Source: Flavobacteriaceae bacterium
GTDB lineage: Bacteria > Bacteroidota > Bacteroidia > Flavobacteriales > Flavobacteriaceae
Direction of reading: 5' to 3'
Length of the DNA stretch: 64,000 nucleotides
Assembly (NCBI GenBank): GCA_947451475.1
Contig: CANFZC010000004.1
Coordinates: 1 to 64,000 of the forward strand
The stretch's first letter is position 1. The number at the start of each line of letters is the position of its first letter. The notes beneath the pieces were generated by a model. That model ran no database searches and had not been told where the DNA came from. It saw only the letters and a program-made list of their open reading frames with translations. Shown piece by piece: positions 50,127 through 59,042 of the stretch. The translations under genes and the position numbers were made by a program.

Positions 50127-50625
50127 TGCCATACTAGGAAATAGCGCCCGATTTGTTTTGCTACTTGCAGCACAAGTTTTGATATTCAATAGGATTGATC
50201 TTTTTGGATTCATCAATCCATTTCCTTACGTGCTTTTCATTATCTTATTTCCTGTAAATGGAAACAAAACAGGACTACTAGTAGCTAGTTTTTTCTTAGG
50301 CTTATTAATGGATATGTTTTGCAATTCAGGAGGTGTACACGCAGCAGCTTGTTTGATCTTGGCCTACTACAGACCTGCTGTCTTCAAGTTTTCCTTCGGG
50401 TTAAGCTATGAATACCAAACAGTTAAACTAAACGACGTACTATCCCCTGAACGGTTTTCCTTTATTTTAATCGCCGTGATACTCCATCACTTTGTGCTTT
50501 TTATACTAGAAATATTCAAAATAACATTCCTTTGGGAAATTCTTGTCCGTACCATTTTGAGTACGCTTTTCACAATCATCATTTGTATTATCATCATCTA
50601 CATCATTAAGCCGAGCAAACGATGA
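50119..50625 (+). CDS. mreD: Rod-shape-determining protein MreD
   Basis: 168 residues, five or so hydrophobic segments, including FVLLLAAQVLIFNRIDLFGF, PYVLFIILFPV, LLVASFFLGLLMDMFCNSGG and a C-terminal TILSTLFTIIICIIIIYI. The sequence is weakly conserved as usual, and the identity is secured by position between mreC and mrdA (overlaps of 8 and 4 bases). It is a membrane component of the elongasome. Confidence 0.9.
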   Translation: MNSAILGNSARFVLLLAAQVLIFNRIDLFGFINPFPYVLFIILFPVNGNKTGLLVASFFLGLLMDMFCNSGGVHAAACLILAYYRPAVFKFSFGLSYEYQTVKLNDVLSPERFSFILIAVILHHFVLFILEIFKITFLWEILVRTILSTLFTIIICIIIIYIIKPSKR

Positions 50626-52571
50626 GAAAAGTTTTGTTGCCCACAATCATTTTCATTGCTACAATTTTATTGGTAATTCGCTTATTTTACCTCCAAGTAA
50701 TTGACGATTCACTCAAATTAAAATCAGACAATAATGCCATTAAAATCAAATACGACTATCCCGAAAGAGGATATATCTACGATCGTTTTGGCAAACTCCT
50801 AGTAGCCAATCAGCCTTCCTATGACATCATGGTCATTCCCAAAGATGTTAAAGATTTAGATACTACCGAATTTTGTGCGTTACTCAAAATCACTAAAGAA
50901 GATTTTCTCAAAAAAATGGCCAAAGCCAAAGTATATAGTCCTAGATTACCCTCTGTATTTTTAGCGCAACTAAACAAAAAAGAATATGCTGCCTTTCAAG
51001 AAGTCCAACGCATTTTTACAGGCTTTTACATTCAAAAACGGTCGCTAAGGGATTATCAGGTTCCCTATGGAGCAAATGTATTTGGCTTTATCACACAGGT
51101 AAATGACAAAATCATTGAAAAAAACAAATACTATAATAGTGGTGATTTAATTGGACGTCAAGGTGTAGAAGAAAGTTATGAAGAAATACTACGCGGAATT
51201 AAAGGGGTGAAATATATTCAAAAGGACAAGTACAACCGAGAAATCGCTTCCTATAAAGAAGGAAAATTTGATACGATAGCTTTACAAGGAAAGGACATTA
51301 ACCTTTCGATTGATGGCGAACTACAAAAATACGGCGAAGAATTAATGGTTAACAAACGCGGAGGTATCGTCGCAATCGAACCCAAAACGGGCGAAATCCT
51401 TGCTTTAATAACCGCTCCTTCCTACGACCCAGCCATTTTAGTAGGCCGTCAACGGTCCAAAAATTACACCATGCTCTACCATGACTCTATCGCAAAACCC
51501 TTATATGATAGAGGTCTTTTAGCACAGTACCCACCAGGATCACCTTTCAAAATTATGACGGGTTTAATTGCATTACAAGAAAATGCAATTGATGAAAATA
51601 CTACAGTAGTTTGTAATCACGGCTTTAGCTTTGCTCCCGGTAGATTTATGAGATGCCACTGCCATGGTGGAGCCATGCAATTACATCGCGGAATTTACGA
51701 ATCCTGTAATACGTTTTTCTCTACTTCCTATATGCGAACCTTAGACAAGTTTGCCGACCCATCAGTAGGTGTAGATGTATGGAGTAAACATTTGAAAACC
51801 TTTGGTCTAGGACAATTTATGGGATATGACTTACCTACGGGCAGAAAAGGAAACATCCCTACGTCCAAAACCTACAACAAAGTATACAAAGGATGGCGTT
51901 GGAGCAGTAAAACCATAGTGTCAAATGCAATCGGACAAGGCGAAGTATTAATGACGCCTATGCAATTGGCCAATATGATGGCTACCGTTGCCAACAGAGG
52001 CTATTACTTCACTCCTCACATTGTGAGAAGAATCAAAGGACAAGTAATTGACAAAAAATTCACCACCAAACACATTGCCACGATCGACAGAAGGCACTTT
52101 GAAACCATGATTAGTGGTCTATTTGATGTTTATAATTTTGGTACAGCCCACGGTTTAAATGTAGATGGAATCGAAATCTGTGGTAAAACAGGTACCGCAG
52201 AGAACTTCGCTAAAGTTGATGGCAAACGGGTCCAACTTAAAGATCACTCCATCTTTGTTGCCTTTGCTCCCAAAGACAATCCAAAAATTGCAATCGCTAT
52301 ACTAGTAGAGAACGGCGGATTTGGAGCAACTATAGCCGGACCTATTGCTAGTTTAATGATTGAAAAATACATCAAACGAAAAATAACCCGTAAAGATCTT
52401 GAAACTAGAATCCTAGCTAAAGACTTGCAACCCGAATACAATCGATTTATTACCAAACCGGTCAAGGACACATTAATCAACACTAAAGTGGCCAACCCAG
52501 AAAAAGCAGTAGTTAAAGCAGCAGCAAAAGATACCAGTGAAATTAAAAAGAGCATTGCTCCAAAGCCTTAA
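50622..52571 (+). CDS. mrdA: Penicillin-binding protein 2
   Basis: 649 residues. Class B transpeptidase of the elongasome, single N-terminal membrane anchor (LLPTIIFIATILLVIRLFYL). Dimerisation/pedestal domain (about 45-230, YPERGYIYDRFGKLLVANQP), then the transpeptidase with SxxK in PPGSPFKIMTG, SxN in ESCNTFF and KTGT in CGKTGTAENF. The C-terminus has a Lys/Ala-rich extension of about 60 residues. The start overlaps the mreD stop (ATGA); rodA follows after 12 bases. Confidence 0.95.
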   Translation: MRKVLLPTIIFIATILLVIRLFYLQVIDDSLKLKSDNNAIKIKYDYPERGYIYDRFGKLLVANQPSYDIMVIPKDVKDLDTTEFCALLKITKEDFLKKMAKAKVYSPRLPSVFLAQLNKKEYAAFQEVQRIFTGFYIQKRSLRDYQVPYGANVFGFITQVNDKIIEKNKYYNSGDLIGRQGVEESYEEILRGIKGVKYIQKDKYNREIASYKEGKFDTIALQGKDINLSIDGELQKYGEELMVNKRGGIVAIEPKTGEILALITAPSYDPAILVGRQRSKNYTMLYHDSIAKPLYDRGLLAQYPPGSPFKIMTGLIALQENAIDENTTVVCNHGFSFAPGRFMRCHCHGGAMQLHRGIYESCNTFFSTSYMRTLDKFADPSVGVDVWSKHLKTFGLGQFMGYDLPTGRKGNIPTSKTYNKVYKGWRWSSKTIVSNAIGQGEVLMTPMQLANMMATVANRGYYFTPHIVRRIKGQVIDKKFTTKHIATIDRRHFETMISGLFDVYNFGTAHGLNVDGIEICGKTGTAENFAKVDGKRVQLKDHSIFVAFAPKDNPKIAIAILVENGGFGATIAGPIASLMIEKYIKRKITRKDLETRILAKDLQPEYNRFITKPVKDTLINTKVANPEKAVVKAAAKDTSEIKKSIAPKP

Positions 52572-52583
52572 TTTCTATAAAAG

Positions 52584-53843
52584 ATGAAAAATCAAAGCGT
52601 AACAAATAATTTAGACTGGATGAGCGTTGGCATCTATATTACCCTAGTAATATTAGGATGGCTGAACATCTATTCGTCGTCACTCTCTTCCATAGCCGAA
52701 GAAACTTCGATTTTTGATTTTACTCAGATTTATGGTAAGCAGTTCCTATTCATCATACTATCTGTGCCCTTAGTTTTTGTCGTTTTATCCGTAGATGGTA
52801 AGTTTTATGAAAAATTTTCCAGTGTGATTTATATCATCGGACTACTTTCTCTGGCCGGACTTTTTGTTTTCGGAAAAACAATCAAAGGTCAGGCCAACTG
52901 GTATTCCTTCGGATCCTTCGGACTACAGCCTTCAGAGTTTGTGAAGGCTTCTACCGCCCTTGCCTTGGCAAAATACCTAAGTGATGTACAAGTCAATCTA
53001 AAAGATACCAATAGGCAAATACAAGCTTTAGGAATATTAGGCCTCCCAATCATGTTGATCATTCCTCATGACCCTGGAAGTGCTTTAATTTACAGTGTCT
53101 TTATTTTAGTGTTATACCGCGAAGGATTACCTTCTTGGTACGTTTGGACCGGATTTATAGCGCTCGTTTTATTTGTGTTAGCGCTACTCATAAAACCGCT
53201 ACTTTTAACTGGTATCGCTTTAGCCGTTATTGTTTTTATCTATTACCGAAGCCGCATCATCAATCGAAATTGGGTATTAAGCTCGATTATATTTATTTTA
53301 ATTGGTGGCTTTGTGTTTTCAGTAGATTATGTTTTCACTAACGTCTTCAAGCAACACCACCGCGATCGTTTTAATATCATTTTAGGGAAAGAAGTTGACA
53401 TGAAAGGTATTGGATACAACACCAACCAATCTGAAATTGCAATAGGATCCGGTGGCTGGTTCGGAAAAGGATACCTAGAAGGTACACAAACCAAGGGAGG
53501 ATTCGTACCCGAACAACACACCGATTACATCTTCACCACCGTAGGTGAAGAATGGGGGTTCTTAGGCTCTCTTTTTGTAATTGCTCTTTTTCTGTTTTTA
53601 ATAATGAGAATCATTTATCTCGCCGAAAGACAAAAGACCAAATTTAGTAGGGTCTACGGCTATTGCGTAGCCAGTATTCTCTTTATTCACTTCTTTGTGA
53701 ATATCGCCATGGTAGCGGGTATCTTTCCAACAATTGGAGTGCCATTGCCCTTCTTTTCCTATGGAGGTTCAGGTCTTTGGGGCTTTACCATTTTATTGTT
53801 TATCTTCCTTAAAATGGATGCAAATAAGGTGAATGAGTGGTAA
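52584..53843 (+). CDS. rodA: Peptidoglycan glycosyltransferase RodA
   Basis: 419 residues, SEDS family, about ten membrane helices. It polymerises lipid II together with PBP2. Signatures: FGLQPSEFVKASTALALAKYLSD, IPHDPGSALIYSVF with the conserved Asp, PEQHTDYIFTTVGEEWGFLG and GVPLPFFSYGGSG near the C-terminus. It is last in the operon and closed by a terminator at 53885. Confidence 0.95.
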   Translation: MKNQSVTNNLDWMSVGIYITLVILGWLNIYSSSLSSIAEETSIFDFTQIYGKQFLFIILSVPLVFVVLSVDGKFYEKFSSVIYIIGLLSLAGLFVFGKTIKGQANWYSFGSFGLQPSEFVKASTALALAKYLSDVQVNLKDTNRQIQALGILGLPIMLIIPHDPGSALIYSVFILVLYREGLPSWYVWTGFIALVLFVLALLIKPLLLTGIALAVIVFIYYRSRIINRNWVLSSIIFILIGGFVFSVDYVFTNVFKQHHRDRFNIILGKEVDMKGIGYNTNQSEIAIGSGGWFGKGYLEGTQTKGGFVPEQHTDYIFTTVGEEWGFLGSLFVIALFLFLIMRIIYLAERQKTKFSRVYGYCVASILFIHFFVNIAMVAGIFPTIGVPLPFFSYGGSGLWGFTILLFIFLKMDANKVNEW

Positions 53844-53884
53844 GAATACACTTATCAGTATTCCCTAATCATTATCAATATCCC

Positions 53885-53920
53885 ATAAAAAAACCACCCT
53901 TTAGGTGGCTTTTTCTTTTT
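53885..53920. terminator. Terminator between rodA and the S41 protease gene
   Basis: CCACC (53893-53897) with GGTGG (53903-53907), loop CTTTA, extended by A-rich and T-rich flanks; T-runs on both strands suit the convergent pair. Confidence 0.82.
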
Positions 53921-53931
53921 TTGTTACTTGC

Positions 53932-56184
53932 TTAGGACTTCACAGCTTTGTCTTTTTTGGCCTTATTTGTCAATCCCTTATTATTCTCAGATTGTAAATC
54001 ATTTAAGATGTGAATAGCCTCTTCTATATAAATATCCTTTGATAAACTCTCGTGCCAACGATCTCTTTTCTCTTTTAGAACATTGTCTTTCTTCATCGCT
54101 GCCAATTCATAAGGCAACGACTTGAACTCAAATAAATTTTTATAATCTACGATAGACTTGTATTTTTTACTCTTGTCTTCTAAAGCCTTTTGCTCCGCTT
54201 TAAACTTATCTATATTTAAACTATAAACATTTTCTTTATTACGCTCATCCAACCATTTCGCATTTTCATCAATTAATTTCATTTGAGCATTATTTGCCAT
54301 ACGCTCTCTGCTTTTAGCAATGGCTACATCAAAGTTGTTTTGTTTATTCCAGACATGATAATCCGCAGGGTCTATTTTATCCCATGGCATAGCATTATCA
54401 ATATCTTTTTCTCCCATTTTTAAATAAGAATAGCGGTCTGGAATTGCAATATCACTCTTAACTCCTTCTAATTGTGTTGAACCACCATTAATTCTATAAA
54501 ATTTTTGAGTGGTCGTTTTCAAAGCACCCAAATCGCCATAAGTACTGCCCCTAACAAATTGATTCAAATCAATTACATTCTGAACCGTTCCCTTACCATA
54601 AGATTGCTTGCTTCCTATGATAACACCACGTTTATAATCCTGTATAGCCGCCGCCAATATCTCGGATGCAGAAGCCGAAAATTCATTAATCATAATAACC
54701 AATGGTCCATCCCACTGTACTTTTAAATCTCGGTCAAACAAAACTTCTTTCTTACCTGCGGCCGATTTAATCTGAACTATTGGACCTTGCTCAATAAACA
54801 ACCCAGCAATGTCAACCACCGTTTTCAAAGAACCCCCTCCATTATCTCTAACATCCATAACTATTCCTTGCACGCCTTCTGCTTTCAAACGGTCTACTTC
54901 TATCGCCACGTCTTTACCTGCATCGCGACTGTTTTGATCTTCAAAGTCTATATAGAATTTTGGTAAATAGATAACACCATACTTAAACCCGTCTTTTTCA
55001 ACAACGCTAGATTTAACATAGGTCTCCTCTATTTCTACCTCATCTCTAATAATCGTAATTACTTTTATAGTCCCATCCTGCTTTTTAACAGTTAAACGAA
55101 CCTCAGTTCCCTTAGGCCCCTTAATTTTTTTAACTACATCATCAAGACGCATACCCACTACATCAACCGCATCAGCATCTTTCTGTGCTACTTTCAAAAT
55201 GATATCACCTGATTCTAATTGTTTCCCTCGCCAAGCAGGACCACCCGAAATCAATTCTGAAATTTCAGTAAAATCCCCCTTCTTTTGCAAACGTGCCCCT
55301 ATTCCTTCTAATTTTCCACTCATGCTCACATCAAACTTCTCTTTTTCAGCAGGTCCAAAATAAGACGTATGAGGATCAAATCGCGATGCAATGGCGTTTA
55401 CATAGATAGAAAACCAATCTTCTCTATCCAAATCCTTGATAAAACTAAAATTGTCATTCAATGAATTTAAAGTAGCCTCTCTAGTAGATTTTTCTATTTC
55501 AGCATACGTTTTTGGCTTTTCAGTTCTTCGCTTAGCATCGTCTTCTCTAAATTTTTTCTCCATTTCAGGAGTGACTTCATCACTAGAATCTTTTCGATAA
55601 TCCGCTAATTTTTCCTCTATAGTTTTAGTAGCGTCCTTAGCTAAATCTTCTTGCAACTTTTGCTTCTCTACTAAGGAAGATAAGGCAGACAATTTCACTT
55701 GTAAACGCCATCTGTCTTTTAATTCCTCCGTTGTTTTAGCAAAAGGCATTTTCTCATAATCGGTGTTAAAGGACTCGTCTTTCTTATAATCAAACGGATT
55801 AGCCAATGCTTCTTTATAATAGCTTTTGCACTCTTCCATTCGTTGCATCAAACGACTATAGGTTAAATCAAAAAAAGTCAAATCTTTATTTTTAATCTGA
55901 TCATCCAATTCGGTTTCGAATTTAACAAACTCGTCAATGTCCGATTGTAAAAAGAAACGTTTAGAGGGATCCAATGCATTTAAATAGTCTTTATACACCC
56001 CTTTTGAAAACGTATCGTCTATAGCCGCAGGATTATAATGCCCTTTTTCAATTACAAAAGTCAATAGCTCCAATAACAATTTGTCCTTTTCAGGATCCGT
56101 TGAAGCCTTTTGTTTTGGCATAAAACTCCATAGCGCTACTGATAACGTTACAACTACCAGCAGTATTTTATAGTTTCTTTTCAT
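53932..56184 (-). CDS. Carboxy-terminal processing protease, S41 family (Prc-like)
   Basis: 750 residues from ATG 56184 (MKRNYKILLVVVTLSVALW, a signal anchor); longer starts lie upstream without support. An N-terminal helical TSP-like domain (about 35-210), a PDZ domain (about 245-330, GIGARLQKKGDFTEISELI, GGPAWRGKQLESGDIILKV), the S41 catalytic domain with the Ser in NEFSASASEILAAA and the Lys in GSKQSYGKGTVQN, and a C-terminal helical DUF3340-like region. It is periplasmic and trims or degrades proteins by their C-terminus, as Prc/Tsp does. Single gene, convergent with rodA. Confidence 0.9.
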   Translation of the reverse strand: MKRNYKILLVVVTLSVALWSFMPKQKASTDPEKDKLLLELLTFVIEKGHYNPAAIDDTFSKGVYKDYLNALDPSKRFFLQSDIDEFVKFETELDDQIKNKDLTFFDLTYSRLMQRMEECKSYYKEALANPFDYKKDESFNTDYEKMPFAKTTEELKDRWRLQVKLSALSSLVEKQKLQEDLAKDATKTIEEKLADYRKDSSDEVTPEMEKKFREDDAKRRTEKPKTYAEIEKSTREATLNSLNDNFSFIKDLDREDWFSIYVNAIASRFDPHTSYFGPAEKEKFDVSMSGKLEGIGARLQKKGDFTEISELISGGPAWRGKQLESGDIILKVAQKDADAVDVVGMRLDDVVKKIKGPKGTEVRLTVKKQDGTIKVITIIRDEVEIEETYVKSSVVEKDGFKYGVIYLPKFYIDFEDQNSRDAGKDVAIEVDRLKAEGVQGIVMDVRDNGGGSLKTVVDIAGLFIEQGPIVQIKSAAGKKEVLFDRDLKVQWDGPLVIMINEFSASASEILAAAIQDYKRGVIIGSKQSYGKGTVQNVIDLNQFVRGSTYGDLGALKTTTQKFYRINGGSTQLEGVKSDIAIPDRYSYLKMGEKDIDNAMPWDKIDPADYHVWNKQNNFDVAIAKSRERMANNAQMKLIDENAKWLDERNKENVYSLNIDKFKAEQKALEDKSKKYKSIVDYKNLFEFKSLPYELAAMKKDNVLKEKRDRWHESLSKDIYIEEAIHILNDLQSENNKGLTNKAKKDKAVKS

Positions 56185-56410
56185 AAATAGAAGTATAATT
56201 TTCATTAATCTTGGGTCTAAAATAAACAAAAAACAAGCCACAGCTTTTCTTATGACGCTAATTTTTTGTTAAAAACATTATTATTTTGTCCTGAATCAGG
56301 GAAAGGTTCAAAGTTATAAAAAATGTATCTTTATAAAACTTTAAAAAAAGTTAATTTCGCAAGCAATCTAGCACCTTCAAAAATCGTGCTATAAAATTTA
56401 AAACGTCCAA

Positions 56411-57181
56411 ATGATTTTCAAACCCACCATTTTAGTGACCAATGATGACGGCATCAACGCTCCAGGAATTAGAGCTCTAATTTCAGTGATGGCCGAAATA
56501 GGTACCGTAATCGTCGTAGCGCCCGATAGCCCTCAAAGCGCTATGGGACATGCAATTACCATAAACAGCACCTTGTATTTAAACAAAGTATCTACCGACA
56601 ATGCCGAGATTACTGAATATGCTTGCTCCGGAACTCCAGTGGATTGCGTCAAATTGGCGGTAAACGAAATCTTGAAAAAGAAACCCGATTTATGCGTGTC
56701 AGGAGTCAACCACGGCTCTAACTCATCCATCAACGTAATTTATTCTGGCACCATGAGCGCTGCTGTAGAAGCCGGCATAGAGGGAATACCCGCCATCGGT
56801 TTCTCGCTATTGGATTATGCTTGGAACGCCGACTTCGAAGCCATCAAGCCTTTTATAAAGAAAATAGCCTTAGAGGTGTTGGCCAAAAAAATGACCGAGG
56901 GAACCGTCCTAAACGTAAATTTCCCCAAACTTAAACAAGAAGAAATTAAAGGAATCAAGATATGCCGACAAGCCAAAGCACTATGGATGGAACGTTTCGA
57001 CAAAAGACAAACGCCTTTCGGTAAAGACTATTACTGGCTTACCGGTGAATTTGTCAACCAAGACAAAGGAGAAGACACTGATGAATGGGCCTTAGCCAAT
57101 GGCTATATTTCCATAGTACCCGTACAATTTGATTTAACGGCACACCATGCGATTGCCCAACTCAATACTTGGAATTTATAA
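56411..57181 (+). CDS. surE: 5'/3'-Nucleotidase SurE
   Basis: 256 residues. A metal-dependent phosphatase of nucleoside monophosphates and survival protein. The N-terminus ILVTNDDGINAPGI carries the paired metal Asp residues. APDSPQSAMGHAIT (with the catalytic Ser and Asn-equivalent region), SGTPVDCVKLAV, SGVNHGSNSSINVIYSGTMS and AAVEAGIEGIPAIGFS follow in family order. lpxB lies 52 bases downstream on the same strand and may be co-transcribed. Confidence 0.94.
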   Translation: MIFKPTILVTNDDGINAPGIRALISVMAEIGTVIVVAPDSPQSAMGHAITINSTLYLNKVSTDNAEITEYACSGTPVDCVKLAVNEILKKKPDLCVSGVNHGSNSSINVIYSGTMSAAVEAGIEGIPAIGFSLLDYAWNADFEAIKPFIKKIALEVLAKKMTEGTVLNVNFPKLKQEEIKGIKICRQAKALWMERFDKRQTPFGKDYYWLTGEFVNQDKGEDTDEWALANGYISIVPVQFDLTAHHAIAQLNTWNL

Positions 57182-57233
57182 CATAAAAAGCGCGACTAAA
57201 TTTTATTCAAAATAACAAATAGGCAAGCATAAA

Positions 57234-58346
57234 ATGAAATACTATATTATAGCGGGGGAAGCATCCGGCGATTTACACGGAGCCAATTTAATGAAGGCAC
57301 TTTATAAAGAAGATGCCTCTGCAGAAATCCGCTTTTGGGGCGGTGACTTAATGGAAGCAGTAGGCGGTACACTAGTAAAACACTACCGCGAATTAGCCTT
57401 CATGGGATTTGCCGAAGTAATCTTGAATCTAAAAACGATCCTAAACAATATCAAAATCTGCAAAGCCGATATCGAACAATTCCAGCCCGATGTCATCATC
57501 TTTATCGATTACCCAGGCTTCAACATGCGCATCGCTAAATGGGCCAAACAAAAAGGAATCAAAACCCATTACTACATAGCACCTCAAATCTGGGCATGGA
57601 AAGAAAACCGCATCAAAGCCGTTAAAAGAGATTTCGACAAACTATTCGTAATCCTCCCCTTTGAAAAAGAATTCTTCGAAATCAAACACCACTTTCCCGT
57701 AGATTTTGTAGGCCATCCCCTAATCGACGCCATCCACAATCGAACACGATCACAAGAAGCGTCCTTTAGAAACAACAACAACCTAGACGACAAACCCATC
57801 ATCGCCTTACTTCCGGGTAGCCGCAAACAAGAAATCGCCAAAATGTTATCTCTAATGTTAAGTGTAGTGGAGGATTTCAACGAATACCAATTTGTTATTG
57901 CAGGGGCTCCTAGCCAGGACTACCATTTTTACGAACAGTTTCTAACCAATAAAAACGTAAAATTCATTGCAAACCAAACCTATGACTTACTAAGCATCGC
58001 TACAGCGGCCCTAGTAACCTCCGGAACTGCTACGCTAGAAACTGCCTTATTCAAAGTACCCGAAGTCGTATGCTACAAGGGAAGCTGGGCTTCCTACCAA
58101 ATTGCAAAACGCATCATCACCCTGAAATACATCTCTCTTGTAAATCTAATTATGGATGAAGAAGTGGTAACCGAATTAATACAAGATAAGTGCACTAAAA
58201 CGAACTTAAAAACAGAACTTTCAAAACTACTCGAACCTGCCTACCGAAAGGCTTTACTCGAAAAATACGATGCCCTAGAACTTAAATTAGGTGGCATCGG
58301 GGCCAGCGACAAAACTGCTAAATTAATCTTAAAAGACCTGAATTAG
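57234..58346 (+). CDS. lpxB: Lipid-A-disaccharide synthase
   Basis: 370 residues. GT19 glycosyltransferase that joins UDP-diacyl-GlcN and lipid X in lipid A synthesis. Motifs: YIIAGEASGDLHGANLM at the N-terminus, FIDYPGFNMRIAKWAKQ, YYIAPQIWAWKENR, LPFEKEFFE, VGHPLIDAI and LLPGSRKQEI. It is associated with the inner membrane. It follows surE in one direction. Confidence 0.95.
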   Translation: MKYYIIAGEASGDLHGANLMKALYKEDASAEIRFWGGDLMEAVGGTLVKHYRELAFMGFAEVILNLKTILNNIKICKADIEQFQPDVIIFIDYPGFNMRIAKWAKQKGIKTHYYIAPQIWAWKENRIKAVKRDFDKLFVILPFEKEFFEIKHHFPVDFVGHPLIDAIHNRTRSQEASFRNNNNLDDKPIIALLPGSRKQEIAKMLSLMLSVVEDFNEYQFVIAGAPSQDYHFYEQFLTNKNVKFIANQTYDLLSIATAALVTSGTATLETALFKVPEVVCYKGSWASYQIAKRIITLKYISLVNLIMDEEVVTELIQDKCTKTNLKTELSKLLEPAYRKALLEKYDALELKLGGIGASDKTAKLILKDLN

Positions 58347-58377
58347 TTGGTATTAGTGTTTTAAAATGGTATCTTTG
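58347..58377 (+). promoter_or_regulatory. Promoter of the NlpC/P60 gene
   Basis: TTG (58347-58349), a 20-base spacer and a perfect -7 TATCTTTG (58370-58377), 16 bases before ATG 58394, directly after the lpxB stop. Confidence 0.68.
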
Positions 58378-58393
58378 CAGTCAATTCTATTGG

Positions 58394-59002
58394 ATGAAAA
58401 GCATACTAAAAATAACAGTTCTACTACTTGTTTGCAGCAGCAAATTGTTCGCCGCCAACGGGACTAATTATGTTGTTTTAAAGAAGACTCTGCCCCTATT
58501 TCATATCGATTCAGTAAAAACTAACACTACGGATCCCAATAAAACAGACCCGAAAAAAACCTTCGCACTTAACACCAAAAACGAAGCCGACATCATCATC
58601 TCAGAAATGGATGAAAGCTATGTAGCCGAACAATTGATTAATGTGGCTTCAGATAATCTTGGGATCGTTTACCGCGCAGGAGGCACTACCAAAAATGGCT
58701 TTGACTGCTCTGGTTTGATTTTCTCGACCTTCAGAAAATTCGACATTACATTACCCCGATCTTCCAACGAAATGGCACTAATCGGCTCTAAAACCGACCT
58801 AAAGAATGCCAAAAAAGGAGACCTTGTTTTCTTTGTTAATCGTGGACAACACCACATCAATCACGTAGGCATGGTCGTTGAAGTTACCGAAGACGACGTG
58901 AAATTTATTCACTCTTCTACCAATAGCGGCGTAGTGATTTCATCCATGAACGAACCCTACTATAAAAGAACTTTCGTTCAAATTAACAGAGTAGTAGAAT
59001 AA
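58394..59002 (+). CDS. NlpC/P60 (C40) cell-wall hydrolase
   Basis: 202 residues with a signal peptide (MKSILKITVLLLVCSSKLFA). The C40 peptidase domain covers about residues 75-200: catalytic Cys in GFDCSGLIFSTF, followed by LPRSSNEMALIG, GDLVFFVNRG and the His in INHVGMVVE. It hydrolyses peptide stems of peptidoglycan in the periplasm. No SH3 or LysM domain is present. It has its own promoter; comEC follows after 40 bases. Confidence 0.9.
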   Translation: MKSILKITVLLLVCSSKLFAANGTNYVVLKKTLPLFHIDSVKTNTTDPNKTDPKKTFALNTKNEADIIISEMDESYVAEQLINVASDNLGIVYRAGGTTKNGFDCSGLIFSTFRKFDITLPRSSNEMALIGSKTDLKNAKKGDLVFFVNRGQHHINHVGMVVEVTEDDVKFIHSSTNSGVVISSMNEPYYKRTFVQINRVVE

Positions 59003-59042
59003 TTTTCTTTCATTTTTAAGATTTTTCACGTACTTTAGTGAC